Shown here one piece after another: positions 11,947 through 21,305 of a DNA stretch of 64,000 bases (within the stretch, counting starts at the first letter, position 1; every line of letters begins with the position of its first letter). The notes under the pieces were generated by a model. That model was not told the DNA's origin and searched no databases. It was given only the letters and a program-made list of their open reading frames with translations. This stretch comes from Volutella citrinella (taxonomy: Eukaryota; Ascomycota; Sordariomycetes; Hypocreales; Nectriaceae), in contig JAWZSP010000001.1 in the NCBI GenBank assembly GCA_034401135.1, positions 5,456,001-5,520,000 on the forward strand, read 5' to 3'. A program made the position numbers and the translations under genes.

Positions 11947-14038
11947 ATGGGTAAAAACTGTCAGTAGTTCTTATCGCCAACACCCCAGCGATGAATGCGG
12001 CCAAGCTGACCCTCTCGCCGATTTTGCAGCTCAGTACGGGGTCATCCTCGATGCTGGTTCCTCGGGGACCCGTCTTTATGTCTACAAATGGAAAAATCCT
12101 GCCGTCGCCGTCGGAGATGCTTCCGCGAAGGAACTTCAGAACCTGCCTGAAATAAAACTTAAGACGAGCGAGAAGATACACCCGGGAGTTTCGACATTTG
12201 CCGACAATGCTTCGCAAATCGGACCTGAGCATCTCCAATCGCTCATCGACATTGCCCTCGACAAAGTTCCCGAGGAGAAGGTTTCAGAGACACCGATTTA
12301 TCTAATGGCCACGGCTGGTATGCGTCTTCTGGGGAAGCACCAGCAGACTGCCCTTCTCCAGTCAATGTGCACGTACCTGAAGACAAAAACCAAGTTTATC
12401 CTCCCGGATTGCGATGCTCATATCCAAATCATTTCAGGCGAAACTGAGGGTCTCTATGGGTGGATTGCTGCGAACTACCTCCTTGGAGGCTTTGACGGCT
12501 CTCATGAGCACAAGGACGGCAAAACACATCAGACCTACGGCTTCCTTGACATGGGAGGCGCATCAGCCCAAATCGCCTTCGCCCCCAACGCGACCGAGTC
12601 CCAAAAGCACGCCAACGACCTGAAGCTGGTGCGCTTACGAAAGCTGGATGGGTCAACCGCGGAGCATCGAGTTTTCACGGCCACTTGGCTTGGCTTTGGC
12701 GCCAACAAAGCTCGAGAACGCTACATTGAAAGCCTGAGGGAGGAGTACGGAAACGATGTCAAAGAGCTTCCCGACCCTTGTCTACCAAAAGGATTGCGTA
12801 CCACACTCTCCGGCAAGGTCGCTGAGGCCATGAGCACCGAACCTGTCCTGATGGGCACCGGCACCTTTGACGAGTGCTTGAAAAAGACATATCCACTGTT
12901 GCGCAAGGATGCGCCTTGCGAGGACCAGCCCTGTCTCCTCAATGGCCAGCACGTGCCAGCAATCGATTTTGATGTCAATCACTTCATTGGTGTCTCGGAG
13001 TACTGGCATACTACGCACGGTGTGTTTGGAAAGAAACACAAAGCGTATGATTTGGCAACATACCAAAACATGGTTTTGGATTTCTGCTCCAAAGATTGGA
13101 CGGACATCCAAGGTGACTTGGAGAAGCGAAAGAAGACACCCGAGGAGAAGCAGGAGGAGGCTCGGCATGCCTGTTTCAAGGCTTCTTGGCTGATTAACGT
13201 GCTATACGATGGCATTGGCATACCCCGGATAGGCATTGACGGCGGCCCAGGGAGCAACTCTACCAAGGAGGATGGCGAGCAGAAACACTCGGATGATGAC
13301 CCATTCAAACCAGTGGACAAGATCGATGGGGTGGAGCTGAGCTGGACCCTGGGCAAGATGGTGTTGTATGCTGCTGGCCAAGTCACTCCCAAGGGATCGA
13401 CTCTTCCTGTGGGCTTTGGAAGCAACATCGAATCAGGAACACCCAAAGATTTTGAGCACGCTGGGTCCGTCCCAGTGCCGGTCACTCACAGTGACAAAGA
13501 CGATGACGACGACGATTTGGAGGACTTGCTCAAGAAGCCCGCCGCTTCCAGCTCTGGGGTTATTCTTCTTGTTGTCATACTTCTTGTTTTGGCTTATCTG
13601 CTCCGCAAGCCCGAGAGGAGGAGGAGACTGTTCAATCTGGGTCGAAGGCGTCGCCGGTCTGGTTCTAGCAGGCGTCCTGGGCGAGGATTCTTCCTCACCA
13701 ACAAACTCTTCGGGCGACCTTCCCCCACGTACGAGAGAGTGTTGGAGGAAGGCGACCTTTCCGACTTTGAGCTCGCAGACGTCTCTGATGACAATGAGCA
13801 CTCGGATAGCAGTGATGAGACTCGCACAGGACATGCCTCGGGGTTGGCTACGCCGAAAGCCACCGCGGGCCGATCTGGCGACGCTCAGCCAATGGACCGA
13901 GCTGGCCTCGTGGTACGGACAGAGAGCCGCGAGAGGCTGTCATCATCAGTGCAGATGCTGAATGCCGGCCGCCGAAGCCGAGCAGGAAGTCCGACCCGAT
14001 CGAAGAGCCCATTCATGGCACCACTGGCGGAAGACTGA
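11947..14038 (+). CDS. YND1: Golgi apyrase (GDA1/CD39 family, Ynd1-like)
   Basis: Nucleoside di/triphosphatase of the Golgi lumen. It hydrolyses the GDP/UDP left by glycosyltransferases, so it supports enzymes such as the neighbouring Anp1. Model: a 4-nt first exon (11947-11950, ATGG), an intron 11951-12029 (GTAAAA donor, CTGAC branch, TTTTGCAG acceptor), then 12030-14038; 670 residues starting MAQYGVILDAGSSGTR as in homologues. Apyrase conserved regions are visible: DAGSSGTR (residues ~8-15), MATAGMRLL, SGETEGLYGWIAANY and FLDMGGASAQIAF. A single transmembrane segment at about residues 509-526 is followed by an Arg-rich stretch and a cytosolic acidic/Ser tail, the Ynd1 layout. The frame stays open upstream to 11705, but that extension lacks an apyrase-like leader and is better read as 5' UTR plus intron. 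Confidence 0.9.
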
Positions 14039-14556
14039 GCAGAATGAGTTGGTGTCTACGGAGTGGCCGACTGAGACGGATTTTGGCATTACGTATTATG
14101 TTTGGTTTGTCGTGTTCATGTTCAACCTTCCACAAGGCGTTTTGGGGGGGTGGTTTCGCCGTTGGAGGCATCTTTGTCGCGGGCGTTGACGATTGAAGCG
14201 GATATATTTACAGTTCTTCCATTCTGCCCACTTTGACTGTTCAAATTGAGCTGTTGCTTGCGAGAGTATACCATTTTGTCACAAACTTGTGTCACTTATT
14301 TAGAAAAAGCTAATGCTAGTATTAAATTCAGTATATCACAATCACGGATGACATCGCATTTTGAATCCGAACATACATATATATACTTATTAGACATTGC
14401 GGCCTTTATGGTGCGCACACGCTGCAATACTCATCCACCCAAAAGCCTCACACAAACTTTAGCTCGGGGTATAATCCCGATTGCCCATGGGCATATCCAG
14501 GACCTCTTCAGGGCTTTGGACGATCATGTCAAAGCCGGCAGCGTAGTCGACAGTGA
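14039..14556. other. Convergent 3' region YND1 / OPI10
   Basis: AT-richer spacer holding the 3' ends of the two convergent genes. No gene supported. Reading the minus strand just beyond the Hikeshi stop gives a protein-like +1 frame (see rejected items). Confidence 0.5.
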
Positions 14557-15162
14557 TCAGCTTGATTGTTTCTCCAGGAAACTCGGGTCTGTGCGAATGC
14601 GCGATTCGAATTTACGCCACCAGTCTTCGAAGGCCTTCAGAGGGACAACCTCAACGCCTCCGGGCCCAGCGGTCCCGCTGAAGCTAGAGAGGAAGTTGAA
14701 GGCATTCTGGATGATACGCTGTGCCAACACGACAGTGCTGGGCTGGCCAGAGCTTGCATTCGCTTTGGAGGCTGCCAACTCCTGCAGTTTCTGTCCAACA
14801 GCATCGGCCGGCTCGACTGAGACGCCAAGCATGAGGCCACCCTCGGCGTTCCCGTTCCCCTCCGCGCCACCGCCGACCTTGAACATGGCACTCTCCTTCC
14901 CAGGGCCGATGCCGCCAAGGAACTTGAAGTTGGGCGTGGTGCCGGCCTGTGCGGCAGCAGCCACTTCGTTGGCTGTGGCGAGATAAATGGCGGCGGCGGA
15001 GTTCTCAGGGATGGCAATTCCAGGGAGCAGAAACACGACGATGTGGGAGAATGGCCGGGCCGTAGGTAGCGCATAGAGAAACGACGTTGGTGAGGGCGCA
15101 GATGCTGGTTCAGTTATGAGAGGCTGCCCGGCCGGGACAATGCCGAATAGAGGCCCAGACAT
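14557..15162 (-). CDS. OPI10: Hikeshi / Opi10 family protein
   Basis: Single-exon gene for a 201-residue protein of the Hikeshi (Opi10, DUF775) family. Human Hikeshi carries Hsp70 into the nucleus under heat stress by binding FG-nucleoporins; yeast Opi10 loss affects inositol-linked transcription. The start at 15162 (MSGPLFGIVPAG) matches the family N-terminus. The core PFSHIVVFLLPG-IAIPENSAAAIYLA and KFLGGIGPGKESAMFKV blocks are present, with a hydrophobic loop that in family members contacts nucleoporins. The C-terminal DWWRKFESRIRTDPSFLE is the usual helix. Length agrees with human (197) and fungal members. The frame is open to 15330 without an earlier ATG of family type. It is divergent from the Nudix gene and convergent with YND1. 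Confidence 0.88.
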   Translation of the reverse strand: MSGPLFGIVPAGQPLITEPASAPSPTSFLYALPTARPFSHIVVFLLPGIAIPENSAAAIYLATANEVAAAAQAGTTPNFKFLGGIGPGKESAMFKVGGGAEGNGNAEGGLMLGVSVEPADAVGQKLQELAASKANASSGQPSTVVLAQRIIQNAFNFLSSFSGTAGPGGVEVVPLKAFEDWWRKFESRIRTDPSFLEKQSS

Positions 15163-16213
15163 GGTGTTGGAGTGCAGGGGGGGAGATGAGAGTTTTGGTA
15201 GGTAAGGTATGTATTGGGCTGGCAAGTTTGGTGCCAGAATAGACGCCGCCGGGAGGTCAGTCACCTCGGCGTTGTGCAACTTCAGCCCCAATGTTTTTGA
15301 GGTGGAGGGGTTGTCGGATCGATTGGACAATGAATTGATTGCTCAACCGGGCTGGAAACTGGCTCGCAAAGTTCGCAGAACTGCAATGGCGCACGATCCG
15401 TTGCGATTTATATGCAGCTCTAACTTGCGACAACCGTTTGCTGCAGTTTCGAGAGCTGGGACCCTGGCCGTTGTCCGAAGGTTCTGGATCCTTGTGGGTG
15501 GGTAGGTGTGAGACGATTGGCGAGGAAGGAAAAGTCCCCGGTGATGGGACGTCGATTCGCAGGTCTAGGGTAATTCCGGGCTCTAGGCAGACTTGCACCA
15601 CAACACGTTTCTACCAACCTCGCCGGCAGCAGACACAGGGTGGTTTCTTCAATGTCCTAGAAGTATTACTCCTGGCCATCTCTAAAATTTGGCTTGTTGC
15701 AGTAGTAGTGTCTGTAGGGCCTAGGAGTATATGCTCTCCATCGAGTTTGGGGGTGGGGAAAAGGAAGACGTGAGCGGTGGTGAATGCTCTCAAAGCGCTT
15801 GCCATTTTTGATCCTGGGTAGATAATGATGAGAAAAATAGAGGCTGCTTTTATGTTCGCATTTTATCCCAAGTGCCATTGGATTGAGCGCAGTGGGCGAG
15901 AGTCGTCGACAGAATTTACCACACCTATCCCCACCTCGCTAGCGTACCTAGACTCGGAGTCGGCACTAGGTGGTACCCCAATCAGTCCTCACCGAGGAGA
16001 GCATTCTGTAATTTTGCTATTCCAGCTCACGCGGCCTTCTAAATCACACCACCTGACGTGTAAGCGTGTTAGGCGGGCACAGGCAATCGACGTCAAGTGT
16101 CGGGACTACGAGGCATCAGGCAACAAGGAGGGGCAGAAGTGCGATATAAAAGCAACTGCTTGAGACGAACGAACCAGACTGACTTGGAATCCCAAAGCAA
16201 ACAAGTCACCACA
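15163..16213. promoter_or_regulatory. Divergent promoter region OPI10 / Nudix hydrolase
   Basis: About 1.05 kb without a supported gene. A TATA-like element (16145-16151) sits before the Nudix start. Several short open frames occur on both strands, but none has family-like wording. Confidence 0.5.
16145..16151 (+). promoter_or_regulatory. TATA-like box of the Nudix gene
   Basis: TATAAAA lies 63 bp before the ATG at 16214, a plausible distance for a short 5' leader. Seen in sequence; the function is inferred from position only. Confidence 0.4.
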
Positions 16214-17291
16214 ATGAGCAAAACAAACCTGGATCTCATCGGCGAGGTCGACATGTCTGTCTCAACCCCAGTACCACCTGCCCACGGTGGTGCTGACACT
16301 CGCTTGCTTCTGCGGCTGACACATGCCGTGTAGATTTCCTTATGCCGACACCAACCCTGATGCCTACAATGAGATGATCCGTGGGCTTTATCAGCTTCTC
16401 TGGAAGGATGACAAAGGGACATATCCCATAGGGTACATCCCGGACCGCGTTATCCAAGCGCTGAATGAAGTGCCTCCAGATGTTAGAGGCGACATGGTCC
16501 TCGACAATGACAAGAGAACTATCGTTTTGTTCCAGGAAGCCACTGAGCCTGAGCGATCAAGCCGTGTCGCAGGGCTGTCCAACTACTGGCGCCAGAAAGG
16601 CACATTTCCCCTGCTTCGAGGATGGCGGGATGAGCTGTGGCCCGTCTATGGCCGCAACGGCGAACTGCTGTGCAGCATGGAGCGGGCTGCCATGGGGCTC
16701 CTCGGGACCATGCGATATGGTGTCCACATGGTTTCTTACGTCCGGGACGACTCCGCACCTCACGGGATACGCATCTGGGTCCCAACTCGCGCGGCGAATA
16801 AGTCGACTTTTCCTGGTATGCTCGACAACACGGCTGCTGGTGGGCTCATGACGGGCGAAGATCCATTTGAGTGCATCATTCGCGAGGCCGACGAAGAGGC
16901 AAGCCTGCCCGATGCTGTCGTCCGCAGCGGAGCCAAGTTTGTGGGCAATGTCACGTACATATACATCACAGACGCGGAAAAGGTCGGTGAAGGTGGCTTC
17001 ATTTACCCCGAGTGCCAATGGGTCTACGATCTCGAGCTACCTGCCGATGTCATCCCGCAGCCGAAAGACGGCGAAGCAGAGAAGTTTGAGCTCTTTGACG
17101 TCGACCAAGTGAAAAAGGACTTGGCCCTGGGTCGCTACAAGCCCAACTGTGCCCTTGTAACGATCGACTTCTTCATTCGCCACGGCATTATCACGGCGGA
17201 GAACGAGCCAAATCTCCATCGCATTCAGAAACGGGTCCGCCGCGCCTTGGAATTCCCCGGTCCGCATCAAAGCAACTGGACACGGGCTTAA
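16214..17291 (+). CDS. Nudix hydrolase of the Tnr3/YJR142W type
   Basis: Predicted diphosphatase related to the N-terminal half of S. pombe Tnr3 and to S. cerevisiae YJR142W, which hydrolyse damaged (oxo/oxy) thiamine diphosphate. Exons 16214-16254 and 16334-17291 give 332 residues. The intron uses a weak donor (AT|GTCTGT), the only one whose phase joins EVD to FPYADTNP as homologues require. Residues ~15-150 form the DUF4743-like N-terminal part; the Nudix domain follows, with the box GGLMTGEDPFECIIREADEE then ASL. The box fits GX5EX7REUXEEXGU except that the last glycine is serine, as I recall for this subfamily. A cytosolic metabolite-repair role is inferred. There is no thiamine pyrophosphokinase domain, so it is not a full Tnr3. 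Confidence 0.85.
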
Positions 17292-17517
17292 GCTGCGTCC
17301 GCTGTCAAAACGCCACTCCGACACGAGTGGAACTATGCGTCAGTGCTGGGCCTTGATGGGACGCTCGGTGGTGGCCTGGGACTCATTATGCCCGTGGATG
17401 GATGTGTATCATTCGCGCGCGGCCTCTAGAAATCTAGTGGTATAAGGCAGACGCCGCAACCCCAAACACCTCGCCCTTGCACACTAAGGAGCTCGAAAAG
17501 AAGACCAAAGACCACAT

Positions 17518-18037
17518 TTATTTCTTGACCAAAAGGTAGACGTTATCGACTCGAAGAGGTGTGAGTTTCTTGACCGGGCCCTGAAGCGACATGAGCAGGC
17601 CACCGAAGGAGATGTACGCGTTGCTAGAGGACGAGGGCGGTCAGCAAGGTCATACAATAGAACTGTTAGCTGTGTCAATACGATCCGACGTACATGGTGT
17701 TTCCGTCGTAGGTCTCCTCGAACTTGTAAATCTTTCCATGGCAAACATAGTCATACAGGTCGGCAATGGTCGCTGGCGCATCTCCAGCTTTGCCGACATC
17801 TCGCCAGCCCTTGTCGTCGTCCTTGCTGCCGTCGAGCGACAGCGTCGTCGAGAGAACAACGTGTAGGGTGTCCGATACAGCAGCGGGAAAGAGTTCTGTG
17901 TTGATATCGAGAGACATGACTGTTTGGGAGTCGCTCGAAGTGCAAGAGATTCGGGCAACTCGGTCGTATTTGGACTGGTCGAAGTTGGTCACCGTGAAAG
18001 ACTCCTCAAAGAGGGTCGCATCGCCGCCGCCGGACAT
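17518..18037 (-). CDS. RPB8: RNA polymerase I/II/III shared subunit Rpb8 (RPABC3)
   Basis: Common subunit of all three nuclear RNA polymerases; it contacts the largest subunit and has an OB-like fold. Exons 18037-17682 and 17623-17518 give 153 residues, close to the usual ~146-150. The intron 17624-17681 has a GTATTG donor, CTGAC branch and CTAG acceptor; other donors break the phase. The family ending NAYISFGGLLMSLQGPV and VDNVYLLVKK is clear, as are the N-terminal FEESFTVTNFDQSKYDRVARI strand pattern and the variable acidic loop GSKDDDKG. The gene is divergent from ELP4 and tail-to-tail with the Nudix gene, 226 bp apart. Confidence 0.92.
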
Positions 18038-18493
18038 GGTGAACAGAGAAACCGGAGTGAATGTAAATATTAGAAGTGGTACGATTAGGTGTAGTTGGTA
18101 GAGGGAGGCTGCGTCGTTGTGGTTGTGAGTCGGGGCCTCGATCTGAATGCGAGGCGGTCTCGTCGTCGTCGCAGGGAAAAAGAAAATGCTGCGAGGTTGG
18201 ATACTAGGAGAATGGATGGAGAAGGTGGGGTTTCGAGGCTTTGGCCAGGTACCTCCAAGATACCCGGTGGCTCATGGGCGCATTGGTGAAATCTATTGTA
18301 CCTGCGCCGTCCATGGCGGGGCACACACATTCTCCAAGCCAAACCTCCATCAGAGATCACGGGCTGCATCATGCGAACTCAAGCGGCTCTTGTTCTGAAA
18401 TCGAAATCGAAATCGGCATCTTTATCTTTATCTTTTCGGTGGCTGATTCTTAGTGTATGAGGCGCAAAATCCAGTGATTTCGGACAGCACGCC
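18038..18493. promoter_or_regulatory. Divergent promoter region RPB8 / ELP4
   Basis: A 456-bp shared upstream region. It contains short tandem repeats of GAAATC (18397-18414) and TTTATC (about 18419-18434) some 60-100 bp before the ELP4 start. No other gene is supported. Confidence 0.5.
18397..18434. repeat. Tandem hexamers GAAATC and TTTATC in the ELP4 promoter
   Basis: Three GAAATC units run into TTTATC units. This is close enough to the start codon to lie in the 5' leader; it could be simple slippage sequence. Confidence 0.55.
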
Positions 18494-19696
18494 ATGTCCT
18501 TTCGCAAACGCAATGTGGTGATTGGGGCCGCAGGTTCGACTACCGCAGCTCCCGTCAACAGGCTGGAGACTGCTTCAGCTCCTGGGACGAGACCATCTCC
18601 GCTGGATGGCCGACCTACAACCTCTACCGGAACGCAGTCACTGGACCAACTGTTAGCAGGACACACCGGGCTACCCCTGGGAACTTCTTTGCTTCTTGAA
18701 GAGACGGGCACGACCGACTTTGGTGGCGTTCTCCTTCGCTATTACGCTGCGGAAGGGCTCCTACAAGGACACCAAGTCCATGTATTGGGCTTTGGAGACG
18801 CCTGGAGACGAGAGCTCCCTGGGCTGGGCACGTCGGGAAAGCCCAAAACGAGCAAACCCACGGACGATAAGATGAAGATTGCTTGGCGTTATGAGACGCT
18901 TGGTCAGCGACCGTCGCCATCGCGGGGTATGTTGTTTCCGACTTGTCTTATACCCTCGCTTCTAAAGCCGGGATTTGAGCTAACATTATAATCAGAACCC
19001 ACAGCTCAGCAAGCAAACCCCAGTACGGCTGCCAGTGCTTTCTGCCATACCTTTGATCTTTCCAAGAGGCTGGAGAACAGTGCGGTCAAAGGCCAGCTTC
19101 ATCCTTTCCCCATCGAGGGACCTTTGGCCTCACCCGCCCAGACACCCTTCAGGAAGTTCATCTTAGAGGTGCTATCCAAGATCAAGAACTCCTCGCCATC
19201 GACCGTCCACCGAATAGTCATTCCGAGTCTTCTTTCTCCCACCCTTTACACCTCTGCGGCAAGCCAGCCGAGGGAGATCCTCCAATTCCTTCACAGCCTG
19301 AGGGCGCTACTTCGCCAGTTCCCGACACAGCTAACGGCACTTATTACTCTACCAATTTCTTTATTCCCAAGAGCCTCTGGTCTGACGAGGTGGATGGAGC
19401 AGCTCTCTGATGGGGTCTTGGAGCTGGTTCCGTTACCCCACCAGACGGCAGTGACGCTCGAGGGTAAGAGTGACGACAAGGGCCAAGGTCTGCTACGGGC
19501 CCACAGCCTACCTATATTTCACGAGAAAGGTGGAGGCATTGAGGGTAGTTGGGCCCGCGAGGACTTGTCGTTCCGTCTCAGCAGCTCGAGTGGCCTAGTC
19601 ATCACACCGTTTAGCCTCCCGCCGATCTTGGATGCTGAGGAGCCCAAGGAGACTTCTGGGAAGGATGAACCCAAGAAGCAAGGCCTCGAGTTTTAA
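18494..19696 (+). CDS. ELP4: Elongator complex subunit Elp4
   Basis: PAXNEB-family protein. With Elp5 and Elp6 it forms the RecA-like hexameric ring of Elongator, which binds tRNA and supports wobble-uridine (cm5/mcm5) modification. Exons 18494-18926 and 18996-19696 give 377 residues; the intron has a GTATGT donor and a GCTAAC branch. The N-terminal RKRNVVIG leader is followed by a RecA-like core starting SLDQLLAGHTGLPLGTSLLLEE, where the Walker A position is degenerate, as in the family. Later blocks include CHTFDLSKRLE, VHRIVIPSLLSP and GVLELVPLP. The C-terminal ~25 residues are charged and probably disordered. It is followed 287 bp later by SEN34 on the same strand, another tRNA-processing gene. 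Confidence 0.9.
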
Positions 19697-19983
19697 TCCA
19701 AGATACCAGCATAATGACCTGAATAATACCAACAAAATATCAACCATCTCAGGGAGCCCAGCCGTGATCAAGTGCCTTCCCAGGCTCAGAGGATAGGACC
19801 CACAGTTGTCCTTGCGCACAGTGTTTTGGACAGTGCTTCCCAAAGGGTTTGCCTCAGTGAATGTGGAGATTTAATGGTTGTTGCACAGTACGGCCCACCA
19901 CCGGTCGACTTAAAATAATTTCTTCGCCTCGCAAGCTCAGCTTCATCTCTTGACTCCTCTTGCACCTCGGAAGCCACCTTTTG

Positions 19984-21077
19984 ATGACTGGTAAGTTTGA
20001 ACAGAATTTCTTTTCCTCAACCCATTGCAATGCCCGGACACAATGATTATAAACTATTAATCTGTCAATCCACTGAATTTCTGTGACGACACATACTATT
20101 ATTACGAAGACGACTTATGATGCTGTTTTCAAACCAAATCTCTGCTCGTTTGACATGAGGCGCTGCGAACTTTTTGCTAACTCGTGCGACTCGCTGTAGG
20201 AACCATGACCGAAACGCCTGGTACCAACGCTGTCCGCATCTGCAAGATTGCAGACCGCTTCCTCGTCTTCGATGCTGATGGGGCTGCCGTCCTCCGCCGG
20301 AAAGAGGGCGTCAACGGCACCCTGGTTGGTACGGCGCCCCAGCAACCGACACAGAATATTTTTCTCGGGCTGCCGATTGAGCTGCGCCCGGAGGAGGCGG
20401 AATCACTGCTGGACCGAAAGGTAGCTTATCTCGTAGATGATGTAGCGGCTCATCGGGCTGTGCTGCGTAGCCCGGATGCAGGATCGAAGAAGGTCTACCT
20501 CGAGTCTCTGAAGACGAGGAAGCAGACGGCGCACAAGGTCTTTGCGCAAAAGAATGCACAGAGGGCCGAGGCTGCCGCCAGTAAACGACGGCCCCCGCGA
20601 GACGGCGCTGTGACTCAACCGGCTCCCGCAGTTGATGACGCCGACGCCTTGGTTCCCACTAGTCACCCTGCTGTCGCAAATCGCCAAGTCGGCCTCGTAA
20701 CTAAGTCGCTGGGAGTCACACCCACTTCCAGCGGACCCTTGATATCCCCCGAGGCGGAGCGGGAACATGCCGCGCCGAATCCTCCCACCGGGCCACTCTG
20801 CCAATTCCTGTTGTCTTCTGGCCACTTCATGACTCCCGGCCTTCGATTCGGGGCCCAGTACAGCGTCTACCCGGGCGACCCTCTTCGCTTTCATGCCCAC
20901 TTCATGGCGAATCAATATGGTTGGGAGGAGGAGATTCCGGTTCTGGACATTGTGACGGGAGGCCGACTCGCTACAGCCGTGAAGAAGGCATTCCTCATCG
21001 CAGCTAAACAGCCAGGAAAGGAGACCGTTGATGACGGCCCAGTGCGGTCGTTCAGTATTGAATGGGCCGCTATGTGA
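19984..21077 (+). CDS. SEN34: tRNA-splicing endonuclease catalytic subunit Sen34
   Basis: Subunit of the SEN complex that cuts the 3' splice site of intron-containing pre-tRNAs. Preferred model: exon 1 is only 7 nt (19984-19990, ATG ACT G), then a 209-nt intron 19991-20199 (GTAAGT donor, TTTTTGCTAAC branch, CTGTAG acceptor), then 20200-21077; 294 residues starting MTGTMTETPG. If the intron is only 5' UTR, translation starts at 20205, four residues later. The C-terminal nuclease domain has the motif YPGDPLRFHAHF, with catalytic Tyr ~227 and His ~235, and Lys ~264/265 in AVKKAF, matching the human Y247/H255/K286 spacing. The middle (residues ~110-190) is Ala/Pro-rich linker. The long first intron contains a likely C/D-box snoRNA (20038-20090). 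Confidence 0.9.
20038..20090 (+). ncRNA. Candidate C/D-box snoRNA segment in SEN34 intron 1
   Basis: Inside the unusually long first intron of SEN34, the 13 nt at 20059-20071 are perfectly antisense to the universal 18S rRNA stretch GGAUUGACAGAUU (recalled from rRNA, not aligned here). The match lies directly before a CTGA D/D'-type box (20073-20076). An imperfect C box ATGATTA is at 20043-20049 and a C'-like GTGACGA at 20083-20089. The +5 rule points to the U that corresponds, by my count from yeast U1269, to human 18S U1288, a recalled methylation site assigned to SNORD110. A clean second D box was not found, so the snoRNA ends are uncertain. Confidence 0.5.
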
Positions 21078-21305
21078 GGATGTTGAATGAATGCTATCAA
21101 GAACCAGTCAAGTACCGAGTCGGCTCGCCATTCCCACAGCGTGTGACCCGAAACTCCAGGGGGCAAGTGAGGTAAATTATAATAAAAAACAACAAAAACT
21201 ACATGTATGCTATTGCCCGCGCGGCCGTGAACATGACAGACATTACCTCCAATCCATGCATGCTGAGAAGTAACGAGAAGACGGAGGAGTAAATATATAT
21301 ATCCA

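Noticed and set aside
14459..14565. Protein-like +1 frame directly after the Hikeshi stop
   Set aside because: The normal Hikeshi C-terminus is already complete in frame 0, and no splice pair leads into the +1 frame.
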